DNA of 44,939 nucleotides from Planktothrix serta PCC 8927 (GTDB taxonomy: Bacteria > Cyanobacteriota > Cyanobacteriia > Cyanobacteriales > Microcoleaceae), in assembly GCF_900010725.2 (NCBI RefSeq), contig NZ_LR734883.1:286981-331919 (forward strand), in the 5' to 3' direction. Position 1 is the first letter of the stretch, and each line of letters opens with the position of its first letter. Shown piece by piece: positions 16,372-26,655 of this stretch. The notes beneath the pieces are model-generated. The model did no database searches. It had not been told where the DNA came from and saw only the letters and a program-made list of their open reading frames with translations. The position numbers and the translations under genes were made by a program.

Positions 16372-19300
16372 ATGGTGATAGCCCAGCTTAACCCGATTAA
16401 AATCCTTAGCCAAACACCTTGGAAAAGACTGTTACCGTTGTTATTGGGTGTGGTAGCTTCTATTGCGGTTTTTTTTCTGTGGCAACAACTAACCTTAAAT
16501 GAACAACTCTATATTGAGCAGTTAATTCAGCAGGAAGCCCAGGGGATTGAGTTACAACTGAATAAAGAATTATCAAGCCGAATATTAACTCTCCAGCAAA
16601 TGGCTGATCGTTGGCAAGTGAGTGGAGGTAAAACAAAGAACCTTTGGGAAGCGGATGCTAAGACTTATATCGACAATTTTGTCGGTTATCAAGCGATTGA
16701 ATGGGTTGATCCGGCTTTTGTCGTGCGTTGGATTATACCACAAATTGGAACTAAAGCCGAGAAAAATATCTATTTCAATCAAGAACCCCGTCGTCAGATT
16801 ACATTAAAAGTCGCACGGGATCTAAATCAAGTGATTATAACGCGGCGTATTCCTCTCCCGAAAGGAGGTCAAGGTTTTGTAGCCACTGTACCTATATTTG
16901 TAGGCGATCGCTTTGATGGGTTTATTATCGGAGTTTTTCAATTTCAAACCCTATTTGATAGCATTTTAAAAGTGCCTCCGGGTTACAAAGTCGCAATTTA
17001 TGATGGCAAAGAATTAATTTATCGTCAACCCGAACTTCCTTCTGATCCCACACTGCAAAAAACAGTGATCATTAAAGCTTATGGTGCAGACTGGCGGGTT
17101 GTTGTTTTCGCCACTCCAGAATTGATCACAAAAGCCAAAACGCCTTTACCCCTAGTTGTCTTGATCGGAGGCTTAATTTTAGTTTGGTTATTTGTCTTGG
17201 TAATAAATCTTATACAAATCAGTCAAGATCAAATCCATCAATTGAAAATCGGAAATCGTCAATTGCAATGGGAAATCCAGCAACGACAACAAGCAGAAAT
17301 TCATTTAACTCAACTTGCTAACATTGTTGAATCCTCAGAAGATGCGATTATTAGTAAAGATTTACAAGGTGTAATTACAAGTTGGAATCACGGAGCCGAG
17401 AAAGTTTTTGGTTATACAGCCCTGGAAATAGTCGGTAAATCGATCACAACACTGATTCCCCCAGAATATCACGATGAGGAACAGAAAATTTTCCAAAGAA
17501 TCCTCCAAGGAAAAAGCATCGAACACTATGATACAAAGCGACTGAGAAAAGATGGAATCAAGATCGATGTTTCTGTTAGTATTTCCCCGGTTAAAGATCA
17601 GGCAGGAAATGTTATTGGGGCTTCAAAGATTGCGCGAAATATTACTGAAAGTAAACAGGCCGAAGAATCACTCCATCACAGCGAAAGCCGATATCGCCAA
17701 CTGATCAATAACTTAAGTGTGGGGTTTGTAATTCATGGGACTGATACCCGAATTCTACTCTGCAATTCAATGGCTTGTGAGTTATTAGGACTATCGATGG
17801 ATCAAATGATGGGAAAAACAGCAATTGATCCAGCATGGCATTTTGTCCAGGAAGATGGCACTATTATGCCCATTGAGGACTATCCGGTAAATCGAGTTTT
17901 ATCGACCCAAATTCCCCTCAAAAATTATGTTTTAGGAATCAATAAATTGACTCCTCCTGTGGCTTGGGTTTTAGTCAATGCCTTTCCAGAATTTGATCCC
18001 CATCATCAACTCCAACAAGTCGTAATTACGTTTATTGATATCACTCAATTGAAGCAAGCCGAGGCGGAAATTCAACAAACTCGTAATTTTTTACAGGCTT
18101 TATTAGATCATTTACCCGTTGCTGTATTTGTTAAAGATATTAATCCTGAACAATTTGGGGTCTTTCAGTTTTGGAATAAAACCAGTGAACGATTTTTTGG
18201 GATCTCCGCCGAAGAAGCGATTGGTAAAACCAGCTATGACTTTTTCCCCCTTGAGCAAGCCCAGTTTTTTGAACAAAAGGATAGAGATACCCTGAAAAAA
18301 GGGAATCTAGAAGATATTCCAGAAGAACCCATTAACAGTTTAAGTTTGGGCAAACGTTGGCTGCATACGATGAAAATTCCTGTTTACAATCAGCAGCATC
18401 AGCCCCAATATTTACTCTGTTTTTCAGAAGATATTACGGAGCGCAAACAAGTTGAGACTGAACGCAAAGAACTGATTGAGGTGATGGAAAATGCCGTATC
18501 AGGAATTTCCAAACTTGATGTCGAAGGTCGTTATCTTTATGTCAATAAAACCTATGCTCAGTTCGCCGGATATCAACCCGAAGAAATGATCGGGATGCTG
18601 TGGGAAAAGACTGTCCATCCTGATGAGTTAGAAAAACTGATTGCCGCTTATTGGCAGATGGTAAAAGAGGGTAGAGTCGAAGTAGAAACGATAGGAGTTC
18701 GCAAAGACGGTTCAATTTTTTATAAACAATTAGTCATGATTGCTACCTACGATGAACAGCAGCAACTGTTGGGACATTATTGCTTCATGAAGGATATTAG
18801 TGAAAGAGCACAACTCGAAGCCGAACGCAAACAAGCGGAAATTAATTTAGAAAGAGAACTTCTGCGAACAAAAGCCCTGTTTAATACTTCACTTGATGGC
18901 ATTGTTGTGATGAATTATCAAGGGGATGTGGTACAAGCCAGCCCTAGTTTTGCTCAGATGTTGGGTTATACTGTGGAAGAAACCCTAGGATTAAATGTTG
19001 CGGATTGGGATGCTCAATGGACACCTGAAGACCTAGAAGCGATTCTCAAAAGTGATGAAATTGTGCCTCTATTTGAAACTCGACATCGCCGCAAAGATGG
19101 TTCGGAATATGATGTCGAAATTAGCTACAGTCGCGTGGTACTAGAAGGCGAGATCATGCACTTCTCTATTTGCCGAGATATTAGCAAACGTAAACAAGCC
19201 GCCATTGACCTCCAAATCTCTCAAGCTCGGTTTGCCGGAATTTTAGAAATTGCCAGCGATGCGATTATTTCTATTAATATTGATCAGCAAATTACTCTAT

Positions 19301-21411
19301 TTAATAAAGGTGCCGAACAAATTTTTGGTTATCAGGCGGAGGAAGTTTTAGGACAACCCCTGACGCTGTTGATGCCCAATCGGTTTACAGACGTTCATCG
19401 TCAGCATATTGGTGACTATGCCCAAACGGGAGGCTATGCGCGACCGATGGCGCGAGGTGGGATTTTTGGGCGTCGCAAAGATGGGTCAGTGTTTCCGGCT
19501 GAGGCGTCTATTTCCAAGCTGAATCTCAATGGTGAGATTATCTTTACGGCTTTTTTGCGAGATATCACGGCTCGACACCAAGCTGAAGCCGCCTTGCATC
19601 TGAGCGAGGAACGCTTGCAACTGGCCCTAGAAGCCTCTGGAGATGGACTCTGGGATTGGTCTATTGAAACCGGAGAAATTTACTTAAGTTCTCGCTATCA
19701 GGAGATGCTGGGCTACAAACCGGGTGAGTTGGTGCTGGATTTGAACATCTGGACTCAGATGATTCATCCCGATGATCAATCTCAGACATGGGAGTGTTTG
19801 AATACTCATTTAAAAAATAGTTCTTGTCCTTATACTTTTGATTATCGCCTGCGTTGTAAGTCAGGGGAATGGAAATGGATTGCTGACTATGGAAAAATAG
19901 TGGCTTATAATTCCCAGGGTCAGCCTGTACGGATGATTGGAACCCATAAAGATATTAGCGATCGCAAACAAAAAGAAATAGCACTCCGAGAGGCAATGGA
20001 AGCCGCAGAACAAGCTAATTTAGCCAAAAGTATCTTTTTAGCCAATATGAGTCACGAACTCCGCACTCCCCTGAATGTGATTTTGGGATTTACTCAGGTT
20101 ATGGGTCATGACCTATCTTTAACCCCTAGCCAGCAAGAAGATCTACAAACGATTTGGCGGAGTGGTGATCATCTTCTGAATTTGATTAATGATGTTTTAG
20201 ATCTCTCCAAAATTGAATCGGGACACTGTACCCTAGAAGAAAGTAACTTTGACCTGATTGGGTTGCTGCATTCTCTCCGCAATATGTTAGCAGAACGGGC
20301 GAGTTCTAAAGGACTTGACCTCAATTTTGATATTGCTCCCGACGTTCCCCAATTTATTAATACTGATGCTCAAAAACTACGTCAAGTTTTGCTCAATCTT
20401 TTGGGTAATGCGATTAAATTTACCCATCAGGGAAGCATTACTTTACAGGTCAGGAATTCAGTTTCCACTCTTGAAGTTGGGACTACAACTCGATATATTC
20501 TCCAATTTGCAGTTATCGACACAGGTGTAGGGATTGCACCGGAAGAAATAGATACCATCTTTGATGCGTTTGTGCAAGCCCAAGCTGGGAAACACTCGGT
20601 CAGTGGTACGGGGTTGGGATTAACTATTAGCCGGAAACTCCTGGAAATCATGGGTGGAGAGATTTCAGTTCGGAGTACAATAGATCAGGGAAGTATATTT
20701 AGCTTTTCTCTTCCGGTGAGTTCTAGCGATATCGTTGAGGTGACACCAGAACAAAGCGATCGCTTGATCATCGGGTTAGCTCCCGGCCAAAGCCATCATC
20801 GAATTCTCGTTGTTGATGATCGGATTGAAAACCGTCTATTGATCGTGAGATTATTAACTCAGTTAGGATTTGAAGTCCGGGAAGCCAGTAACGGCCAAGA
20901 AGCGGTACAGCTATGGCAGGAATGGCAACCTGACCTGACTTGGATGGACATTCGGATGCCTGTCCTCGACGGATACGAAGCTACTAAACAAATTCGCGCT
21001 ATGGAATCTGGGCAGAATAGTATTATTATCGCACTGACAGCACAAGCTTCCCAGAGCGATCGGACTCTCGCCCTCGCTGCGGGTTGCAACGATTATATGA
21101 GCAAGCCTTTCCGTGAACAAACTTTGTTTCAGAAGATGGCTGAATATTTGGGTTTAGAGTATTGCTATGCTGAATCTATCCCATCAGAACCCTCCCCTTC
21201 ACTATCTAAGACTCTGACTTCAGAAGATTTGCAAATTATGCCTCTAGAATGGATTACTCAAGTCCATGAAGCAGCGCTTGATCTCAATGATTATCAGATC
21301 CTTCAACTCATCGGTCAAATTCCACCGGAGAACCAACTTCTAATTGAGGCGATGACCTCCCTCGTGGATAACTTTCAGCTTGAAGCGATCGCCATTATGA
21401 CTCAGATTTAG
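16372..21411 (+). CDS. CHASE and multi-PAS hybrid histidine kinase
   Basis: A 1679-aa membrane sensor kinase. Two membrane segments (about 18-42 and 262-285) enclose a periplasmic CHASE-like domain (AIEWVDPAFVVRW). Seven PAS domains follow, starting near 320, 440, 568, 700, 845, 955 and 1080. Next come HisKA with phospho-acceptor His1228 (NMSHELRTPLN), an HATPase (LLNLLGNAIKFTH; DTGVGI; GTGLGLTISRKLLE) and a receiver domain from about 1477 with Asp1526 (WMDIRMPVLDG). An unassigned tail of about 85 residues, typical of cyanobacterial hybrid kinases, completes it. It is probably co-transcribed with the REC-GGDEF gene that starts 10 bp after its stop, and likely sends phosphate to it. Whether it is functionally tied to the upstream chemosensory genes is inference from gene order. 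Confidence 0.9.
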   Translation: MVIAQLNPIKILSQTPWKRLLPLLLGVVASIAVFFLWQQLTLNEQLYIEQLIQQEAQGIELQLNKELSSRILTLQQMADRWQVSGGKTKNLWEADAKTYIDNFVGYQAIEWVDPAFVVRWIIPQIGTKAEKNIYFNQEPRRQITLKVARDLNQVIITRRIPLPKGGQGFVATVPIFVGDRFDGFIIGVFQFQTLFDSILKVPPGYKVAIYDGKELIYRQPELPSDPTLQKTVIIKAYGADWRVVVFATPELITKAKTPLPLVVLIGGLILVWLFVLVINLIQISQDQIHQLKIGNRQLQWEIQQRQQAEIHLTQLANIVESSEDAIISKDLQGVITSWNHGAEKVFGYTALEIVGKSITTLIPPEYHDEEQKIFQRILQGKSIEHYDTKRLRKDGIKIDVSVSISPVKDQAGNVIGASKIARNITESKQAEESLHHSESRYRQLINNLSVGFVIHGTDTRILLCNSMACELLGLSMDQMMGKTAIDPAWHFVQEDGTIMPIEDYPVNRVLSTQIPLKNYVLGINKLTPPVAWVLVNAFPEFDPHHQLQQVVITFIDITQLKQAEAEIQQTRNFLQALLDHLPVAVFVKDINPEQFGVFQFWNKTSERFFGISAEEAIGKTSYDFFPLEQAQFFEQKDRDTLKKGNLEDIPEEPINSLSLGKRWLHTMKIPVYNQQHQPQYLLCFSEDITERKQVETERKELIEVMENAVSGISKLDVEGRYLYVNKTYAQFAGYQPEEMIGMLWEKTVHPDELEKLIAAYWQMVKEGRVEVETIGVRKDGSIFYKQLVMIATYDEQQQLLGHYCFMKDISERAQLEAERKQAEINLERELLRTKALFNTSLDGIVVMNYQGDVVQASPSFAQMLGYTVEETLGLNVADWDAQWTPEDLEAILKSDEIVPLFETRHRRKDGSEYDVEISYSRVVLEGEIMHFSICRDISKRKQAAIDLQISQARFAGILEIASDAIISINIDQQITLFNKGAEQIFGYQAEEVLGQPLTLLMPNRFTDVHRQHIGDYAQTGGYARPMARGGIFGRRKDGSVFPAEASISKLNLNGEIIFTAFLRDITARHQAEAALHLSEERLQLALEASGDGLWDWSIETGEIYLSSRYQEMLGYKPGELVLDLNIWTQMIHPDDQSQTWECLNTHLKNSSCPYTFDYRLRCKSGEWKWIADYGKIVAYNSQGQPVRMIGTHKDISDRKQKEIALREAMEAAEQANLAKSIFLANMSHELRTPLNVILGFTQVMGHDLSLTPSQQEDLQTIWRSGDHLLNLINDVLDLSKIESGHCTLEESNFDLIGLLHSLRNMLAERASSKGLDLNFDIAPDVPQFINTDAQKLRQVLLNLLGNAIKFTHQGSITLQVRNSVSTLEVGTTTRYILQFAVIDTGVGIAPEEIDTIFDAFVQAQAGKHSVSGTGLGLTISRKLLEIMGGEISVRSTIDQGSIFSFSLPVSSSDIVEVTPEQSDRLIIGLAPGQSHHRILVVDDRIENRLLIVRLLTQLGFEVREASNGQEAVQLWQEWQPDLTWMDIRMPVLDGYEATKQIRAMESGQNSIIIALTAQASQSDRTLALAAGCNDYMSKPFREQTLFQKMAEYLGLEYCYAESIPSEPSPSLSKTLTSEDLQIMPLEWITQVHEAALDLNDYQILQLIGQIPPENQLLIEAMTSLVDNFQLEAIAIMTQI

Positions 21412-21421
21412 GGAGGAGACG

Positions 21422-22387
21422 ATGATCACTCTACTCAATTGTAAGACTGAAACGAATATTATGATCGTGGATGATACCCCAGATAATCTGCGATTGTTAG
21501 CCAAAATTTTAGAGACTCAAGGTTACATTGTCCGCAAATCTCTCAATGGGAGAATGGCACTTCAAGGGGTTCAGCGTGACCCACCGCATCTGATTTTGCT
21601 GGATATTAATATGCCAGAAATGAATGGTTATGAAATCTGCCAACAGTTAAAGGCGTCTGAAACAACGGCTCACATTCCAGTTATTTTTATTAGTGCCCTT
21701 GAACGTCTGGAAGATAAAGTACGGGCTTTTGAGTTGGGGGGTGTAGATTATATTACTAAACCGTTTCAAGAACAGGAAGTTTTGGTGCGAGTTAAAAACC
21801 AATTATTAATTCAACACCAACATCAACAATTAATTGAACAAAATCAAAGGTTAGAACAGGAAATTCAGGAACGTTTGAAAGCTGAAGCCGCAGTTAGACA
21901 GCTATCTTTAACCGATGAATTAACCGGACTGTATAACCGCCGGGGCTTTTTTTTACTCGCAGAACAACAATTAAAAATTGCTCGTCGCACCCAAACCTCC
22001 TGCTGTGTTTTGTTCGCTGATTTAGATGGTTTGAAAAAAATTAATGATACCCTCGGACATGAATTGGGAGACAGAGCTATTGTTGATGCCGCCCAAATTC
22101 TTAAACAAACTTTTCGGGATGCAGATATTGTGGCGCGACTCGGTGGCGATGAATTTGTTCTATTTGTTCCGGGTGAAGAAAACTATTCAACGGATTTTAA
22201 AACTCGGTTACAAACTAATATTGATGGCTTTAATCAACAGTCAAATCGAGCCTATAAACTCTCAATTAGTATGGGTGTACAACCCTACGATGTTAATGAT
22301 AATTGTTCACTGGAACAATGGATCGCCAAAGCTGATAAACTAATGTATGAACATAAATATACAAAATACCAGAGAAATTGTTGTTAA
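21422..22387 (+). CDS. Response regulator with diguanylate cyclase (REC-GGDEF)
   Basis: A 321-aa protein. The receiver domain (about 14-130) has the DDTPDN acidic patch, phospho-acceptor Asp in LILLDINMPEMNG, and the Thr/Ser and Lys switch residues (FISA, ITKPF). A coiled linker leads to a GGDEF domain (about 160-315) with intact active-site GGDEF in ARLGGDEFVLF. An RDAD motif five residues before GGDEF matches the inhibitory I-site (RxxD), so product feedback by c-di-GMP is expected. It should make c-di-GMP when phosphorylated by the hybrid kinase encoded just upstream, linking the sensor to motility or biofilm decisions. A GGGAGGAG site precedes the ATG. Confidence 0.92.
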   Translation: MITLLNCKTETNIMIVDDTPDNLRLLAKILETQGYIVRKSLNGRMALQGVQRDPPHLILLDINMPEMNGYEICQQLKASETTAHIPVIFISALERLEDKVRAFELGGVDYITKPFQEQEVLVRVKNQLLIQHQHQQLIEQNQRLEQEIQERLKAEAAVRQLSLTDELTGLYNRRGFFLLAEQQLKIARRTQTSCCVLFADLDGLKKINDTLGHELGDRAIVDAAQILKQTFRDADIVARLGGDEFVLFVPGEENYSTDFKTRLQTNIDGFNQQSNRAYKLSISMGVQPYDVNDNCSLEQWIAKADKLMYEHKYTKYQRNCC

Positions 22388-22415
22388 CTGTTGACGGTTG
22401 ACGGTTGACTGTTGG
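22384..22415. repeat. GTTGACG/GTTGACT heptamer patch
   Basis: About four degenerate heptamers start at the stop codon of the REC-GGDEF gene, in the short gap to the convergent gene ending at 22445. Confidence 0.6.
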
Positions 22416-22444
22416 TGAGCGAGGACAATTCCCCTGCTCCATCT

Positions 22445-23056
22445 TCAACAAATGGGACGCTGACCGGGTTTGACAGCATGAATATTTTCGCTTCCCGACT
22501 GCGGCCATCCCCGGCGATCTCCGGCTTCTCCAGGTTGTCCCCAACCCAATTGTAATAACATCTCTAAAAAACTGGCTTTTTCCCATTTCCAAATACAAGC
22601 CCATTCCGTGCGTTGGACAATTGCATCTACTTCTTCAACGCAAATTTGACGATAATCTTTCCCGCTATTTAAACTTAAATATAAATCCATTCCGGCGGTG
22701 ACATCATCCCAAAATTCTAATAATTGAATTTTTGCCGCTTTTAATTGTTCAAAATCACGGGGTAAGGCGATTAATTGTTCATCGACAATGGGAAAATATA
22801 AAGTTTTTCCCTGGACGGTAATTTCTCGCCCAATAATCCCAGAGACTTGATGTTCTTGTTGGTATTGGTGAATAGTTGCTTTAAAATTTTGATAAGCAGT
22901 AAACTTTTGAATTCCCTCCGGTTTCAAAAAACAATCAATGACTGGATTTCCGACCGCAGGAGTCGCCTTTAAATTCAAACGCTCCCCTTTCAGGCAAGCT
23001 TCGCGCTCCTGGTTCAAGATCTGGATCAGTTCCTCTGTACTGTAGATTTTAGACAT
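22445..23056 (-). CDS. Unrecognised conserved-looking protein, 203 aa
   Basis: I do not recognise this protein. It is soluble, with no signal peptide or membrane segment. It begins with a helical stretch (STEELIQILNQEREACLKG) after ATG 23056, has a mixed alpha/beta middle (EITVQGKTLYFPIVDEQ) and a tryptophan-containing segment (TEWACIWKWEKASFLEML). It ends in a Gly/Pro-rich low-complexity tail (GWGQPGEAGDRRG) that may be disordered. An AGGACG-like ribosome site precedes the start. It lies 119 bp downstream of another unrecognised minus-strand gene and may share its transcript. Codon use resembles the surroundings, which supports a real gene. Confidence 0.6.
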   Translation of the reverse strand: MSKIYSTEELIQILNQEREACLKGERLNLKATPAVGNPVIDCFLKPEGIQKFTAYQNFKATIHQYQQEHQVSGIIGREITVQGKTLYFPIVDEQLIALPRDFEQLKAAKIQLLEFWDDVTAGMDLYLSLNSGKDYRQICVEEVDAIVQRTEWACIWKWEKASFLEMLLQLGWGQPGEAGDRRGWPQSGSENIHAVKPGQRPIC

Positions 23057-23175
23057 CAGAAACGTCCTAACTTGCCAGTATTTACGAGATTTGTTTGTGA
23101 TTAGAGGATATGGTAGTGCATCTGTCCAAGAGATGTCAAGGAACCCATCAGAGGTTTAATCCAGTCACGATCGGA

Positions 23176-23685
23176 TTATTCAGGAGAAATGAGTTTAGAT
23201 TTTAATAAGTTCAGCCGATCTAAACTGAGGGTAATTTTCACTTCAATTAACTGTTGATGATCCCGTAATAAAATCATCCCATTTTTACCAACCGCCAAAT
23301 CTGGATCAGTTAATTCAATCATTTGATAGGGCGGTTGATAGCGTTGAACTCGAATCACAACTTGCTGTTGAGATTGGGGAAAAATATACAATCGTTTTTG
23401 GTGAAGATCCAGTTCTAATTTATGGGGCGTAATATTCCGTTCTTGAGGCTGTTCTGGTTTAAACCAATAGAGCGTAGCTCCCCGAACTTCTGGGGTCGTG
23501 ATCACAAAGGTTTCATCAAATCGTTGGGGCTCCCAGTCTAAATAGCTTAAATCTCCCTCGGCGGAAAGTAAACGTTGTTGCCAGTGAATTTCCTGACCCT
23601 GTAAAGATGCCCACCACTGGCGAATAGTGTCCAAATGGGTTGCATTATCGGGGTTACTACTGCCATACTGCCAAACGGTTGTCAT
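23176..23685 (-). CDS. Unrecognised protein, 169 aa
   Basis: A soluble protein without signal peptide or membrane segment. It starts MTTVWQYGSSNPDNATHLDT and is rich in beta-forming stretches (KRLYIFPQSQQQVVIRVQRY; GMILLRDHQQLIEVKITLSL). It has no motif I recognise. The amphipathic strands and the absence of catalytic signatures suggest a binding or accessory protein, perhaps a beta-barrel or lipocalin-like fold, but that is a guess. It is the upstream member of a two-gene minus-strand group, divergent from the ethylene-receptor-like kinase with 264 bp between the starts. That interval shows no other gene and probably holds both promoters. Confidence 0.6.
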   Translation of the reverse strand: MTTVWQYGSSNPDNATHLDTIRQWWASLQGQEIHWQQRLLSAEGDLSYLDWEPQRFDETFVITTPEVRGATLYWFKPEQPQERNITPHKLELDLHQKRLYIFPQSQQQVVIRVQRYQPPYQMIELTDPDLAVGKNGMILLRDHQQLIEVKITLSLDRLNLLKSKLISPE

Positions 23686-23949
23686 TGTTTTTTTCTCAAT
23701 CCTATTTTCTTTTACAATAACGTTTTAACTACACTTCTCTGGTATAGATTTACTGATTTTGATTAAATCAGCGACTCCTCATCCAATAAGTATATTTAAT
23801 TAGGAATAGGTTCAGGGAATATCAGGAATAATCGATAATATTGTTTCTCTTCGCTGGCGTTTAAGCGGTAAGTGTATCTACCAACTCACCTTGGGGTAGT
23901 TTAGACTAAAGATATAGATACCCTAAATTCTCATCCCAACGTTTCTCAA

Positions 23950-26565
23950 GTGATAATAATGATCACAACTTCATCCCCTCCTATTCTTTCAAGTACCATC
24001 GTTATTCTATCGATTCCCATTCTAATTGGGAGTTTTGTACCCGACCTGTTTCAAATTCTATTTAATGGGTCTGGTTTTATTCCGCATGGTCATTGTTTTT
24101 TATGGAAACCTGGACTGGTATGGATGCACGTCAGTTCTGATATTCTGATTGCTTCGGCTTATCTTTCCATTTCCGCCACGCTAGTTTATTTTGTCCATAA
24201 ATCTCGTCAACAAATTCCCTTTCATTGGATGTTCTTAGCATTTGGAGCCTTTATTATTGCTTGTGGAATTACCCATATTATGGAGGTATGGACGCTATGG
24301 AATCCGATGTATTGGTTGGCTGGAGTAATCAAAGTGATTACGGCGTTGGTGTCAGTGATCACGGCTTTGGCATTACCCCCTTTAGTTCCCCAAGCGTTAG
24401 CTTTAATTGAAACAGCAGATTTGTCAGAACAACGTCATCAAAATTTACAAGCAGCAAATCAAAAATTAGAAACTCTTTATGATCAACTCAAAGAATTAGA
24501 TCACCTCAAAACTCAATTTTTTGCCAATATGAGTCACGAGCTTCGGACTCCTTTGGCGTTAATTTTGGGGCCGACAGAACAGTTATTAGCATCAGCAGAA
24601 CTTTCTCAAAAACACCATCAAGACATCCAAATTATTGAACGAAATGCCCGTTTATTACTCAAACAAGTCAACGATTTATTAGATGTCTCAAAATTAGCAG
24701 AAGGTCAGATGCAGCTTCATTATAGTTCTGTGGATGTTGCCCATTTAGTTAGGGTGATGGCAGCGAATTTTGATGGACTAGCACAGGAACAACAGATCGA
24801 TTTTATTGTAGATACGCCACAGGAAGTTCTGGCAGAAATCGATGTAGAAAAAATGGAACGAATTTTATTAAATTTGCTTTCAAATGCTTTCAAATTCACA
24901 CCAACAGGAGGAAAAATTCAATGTTGTTTATCTCTATCGGAAAAAATGGATTCTCCTTGGGCAATTCTCAAGGTTCAAGATAGTGGAATTGGGATTGCTC
25001 CTGAACTCCGGGAGACAATTTTTGAACGGTTTCGTCAAGTAGATGCGGGGTTAAGTCGGCAGTTTGGAGGCACAGGATTAGGATTAGCAATTGTTAAAGA
25101 ATTTGTGGAACTTCAAGGCGGTTTTGTTACCGTTGAAGCAGCACCAGAAGCCGGAGCTTTATTTTCGGTAGAATTTCCATTAAGAATCATTTCTGAGGAG
25201 CTTGAAGTTGAATCTTTAACGTCTACTAGCATCAACAATCATCCCTCAGTTTGGGGTGAAAAGAAAATTCAACCTTGGTTAGATGAACTGCGAACCTTGA
25301 TGTCTAATGAGTCTTTATCCCAACTTTCCCAACCGGAAAAACCTCTAGTATTAGTGGTAGAAGATAATCCCACGATGAGTCAGTTTGTCTGCACAACTTT
25401 GGTATCAGAATATAACACAGCAATTGCGATTAATGGAGAAGAAGGTTTGCGGCAAGCACTCACCCTTCGTCCTGATTTAATTATTAGTGATATTATGATG
25501 CCGGGAATGAGTGGGGATGAACTGGTGAAAAAAATCCGCACTTATCCAGAATTGAATATTACTCCCATTGTGATGTTAACCGCTAAAACCGATGATGAAT
25601 CACGAGTACAATTGTTGCGGGAGGGAGCGCAAGATTATTTGATGAAACCCTTTTCTGTAGAAGAATTACGAGCTAGGGTCAGTAATTGGATTATCATCAA
25701 ACGAACTAGAGATTTATTACAGCAGGAATTAACGACTCAAAGCGTTGATTTAGAAACCTTAGCCAAGGAATTAACCTTAAGAAAACGAGAATTACAAATT
25801 GCGTTAAATGGACTCCAGCAACAAACTGAAGAATTAGCTCAAGCCAATCAATTAAAGAATGAATTTTTAGCAATTGTTTCCCATGAATTAAGAACGCCTT
25901 TAAATGTGATTCTCGGTTGGTTATATCTCCTGCGTACCCGTTCTTTAACTCCTGAACGCTCTGAAATTGCTTTAGAAACAGTGGAACGCAATGCTAAAGC
26001 CTTGACAAAATTAATTGAAAACTTGTTAGATATTTCTAATTTGTTGCAGGGTAAAACCAAGATTAATTTAAGTTCAGTCAAGTTACAGTCGGTGATTCAA
26101 TCGGTTTTAAAAACCCTAGAACCTGCGGCGATCGCTAAAGGAATTCACTTACAAATTCAAGTGGATGAATCTGTTGATAGTGTGATTGGAGATCCAGAAC
26201 GATTACAACAAATTGTGGAGCAGCTTTTAGATAATGCGATTAAATTTACACCCCAGGGAGGAGAAGTTACAATTGATTTAAAATCGAATCTGACTCAAGC
26301 GTGTATTCAAGTTACGGATACGGGTCAAGGCATCCCCCAAGAAGCCTTACCTTCTATTTTTGAATCTTTTCGGCAAGTCGATAGTTCAATGACCCGGAAG
26401 TATGGAGGATTAGGATTAGGATTAGCGATCGTTAAACAGTTAGTTACACTACAGCAAGGAACTGTTCAAGCTGAAAGTGAGGGTGAGGGAAAAGGAGCCA
26501 CTTTTACCGTTACATTACCCTTAAAAAACCCCTCCTATCTTGCCTCTTTTAATTCCAACAATTAG
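23950..26565 (+). CDS. Ethylene-receptor-like double hybrid histidine kinase
   Basis: 871 aa from GTG 23950; an ATG at 23959 is equally possible. The N-terminus has a first hydrophobic stretch (about 15-37) and three helices (about 62-150) that closely resemble the ethylene-binding domain of plant ETR1. Asp64, Tyr71, Ile102, Cys105 and His109 (SDILIASAY; FIIACGITHIMEVW) keep the spacing of ETR1 Asp25, Tyr32, Ile62, Cys65 and His69. The Cys and His of ETR1 bind the copper cofactor. Then follow HisKA1 (His196), HATPase1, a receiver (Asp514 in LIISDIMMPGMSG), HisKA2 (His645) and HATPase2 (GLGLGLAIVKQL). There is no GAF or PAS domain. Ethylene binding is inferred. A kinase-receiver-kinase order suggests an internal phosphorelay. 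Confidence 0.88.
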   Translation: MIIMITTSSPPILSSTIVILSIPILIGSFVPDLFQILFNGSGFIPHGHCFLWKPGLVWMHVSSDILIASAYLSISATLVYFVHKSRQQIPFHWMFLAFGAFIIACGITHIMEVWTLWNPMYWLAGVIKVITALVSVITALALPPLVPQALALIETADLSEQRHQNLQAANQKLETLYDQLKELDHLKTQFFANMSHELRTPLALILGPTEQLLASAELSQKHHQDIQIIERNARLLLKQVNDLLDVSKLAEGQMQLHYSSVDVAHLVRVMAANFDGLAQEQQIDFIVDTPQEVLAEIDVEKMERILLNLLSNAFKFTPTGGKIQCCLSLSEKMDSPWAILKVQDSGIGIAPELRETIFERFRQVDAGLSRQFGGTGLGLAIVKEFVELQGGFVTVEAAPEAGALFSVEFPLRIISEELEVESLTSTSINNHPSVWGEKKIQPWLDELRTLMSNESLSQLSQPEKPLVLVVEDNPTMSQFVCTTLVSEYNTAIAINGEEGLRQALTLRPDLIISDIMMPGMSGDELVKKIRTYPELNITPIVMLTAKTDDESRVQLLREGAQDYLMKPFSVEELRARVSNWIIIKRTRDLLQQELTTQSVDLETLAKELTLRKRELQIALNGLQQQTEELAQANQLKNEFLAIVSHELRTPLNVILGWLYLLRTRSLTPERSEIALETVERNAKALTKLIENLLDISNLLQGKTKINLSSVKLQSVIQSVLKTLEPAAIAKGIHLQIQVDESVDSVIGDPERLQQIVEQLLDNAIKFTPQGGEVTIDLKSNLTQACIQVTDTGQGIPQEALPSIFESFRQVDSSMTRKYGGLGLGLAIVKQLVTLQQGTVQAESEGEGKGATFTVTLPLKNPSYLASFNSNN

Positions 26566-26655
26566 GGAACATCAACCTAAACGTGCCACCAATACCTTAA
26601 TTGCTGAAAACAACTATAATACCCTTTTAAAATTGCTTTTCTACCTGTTTTGATC

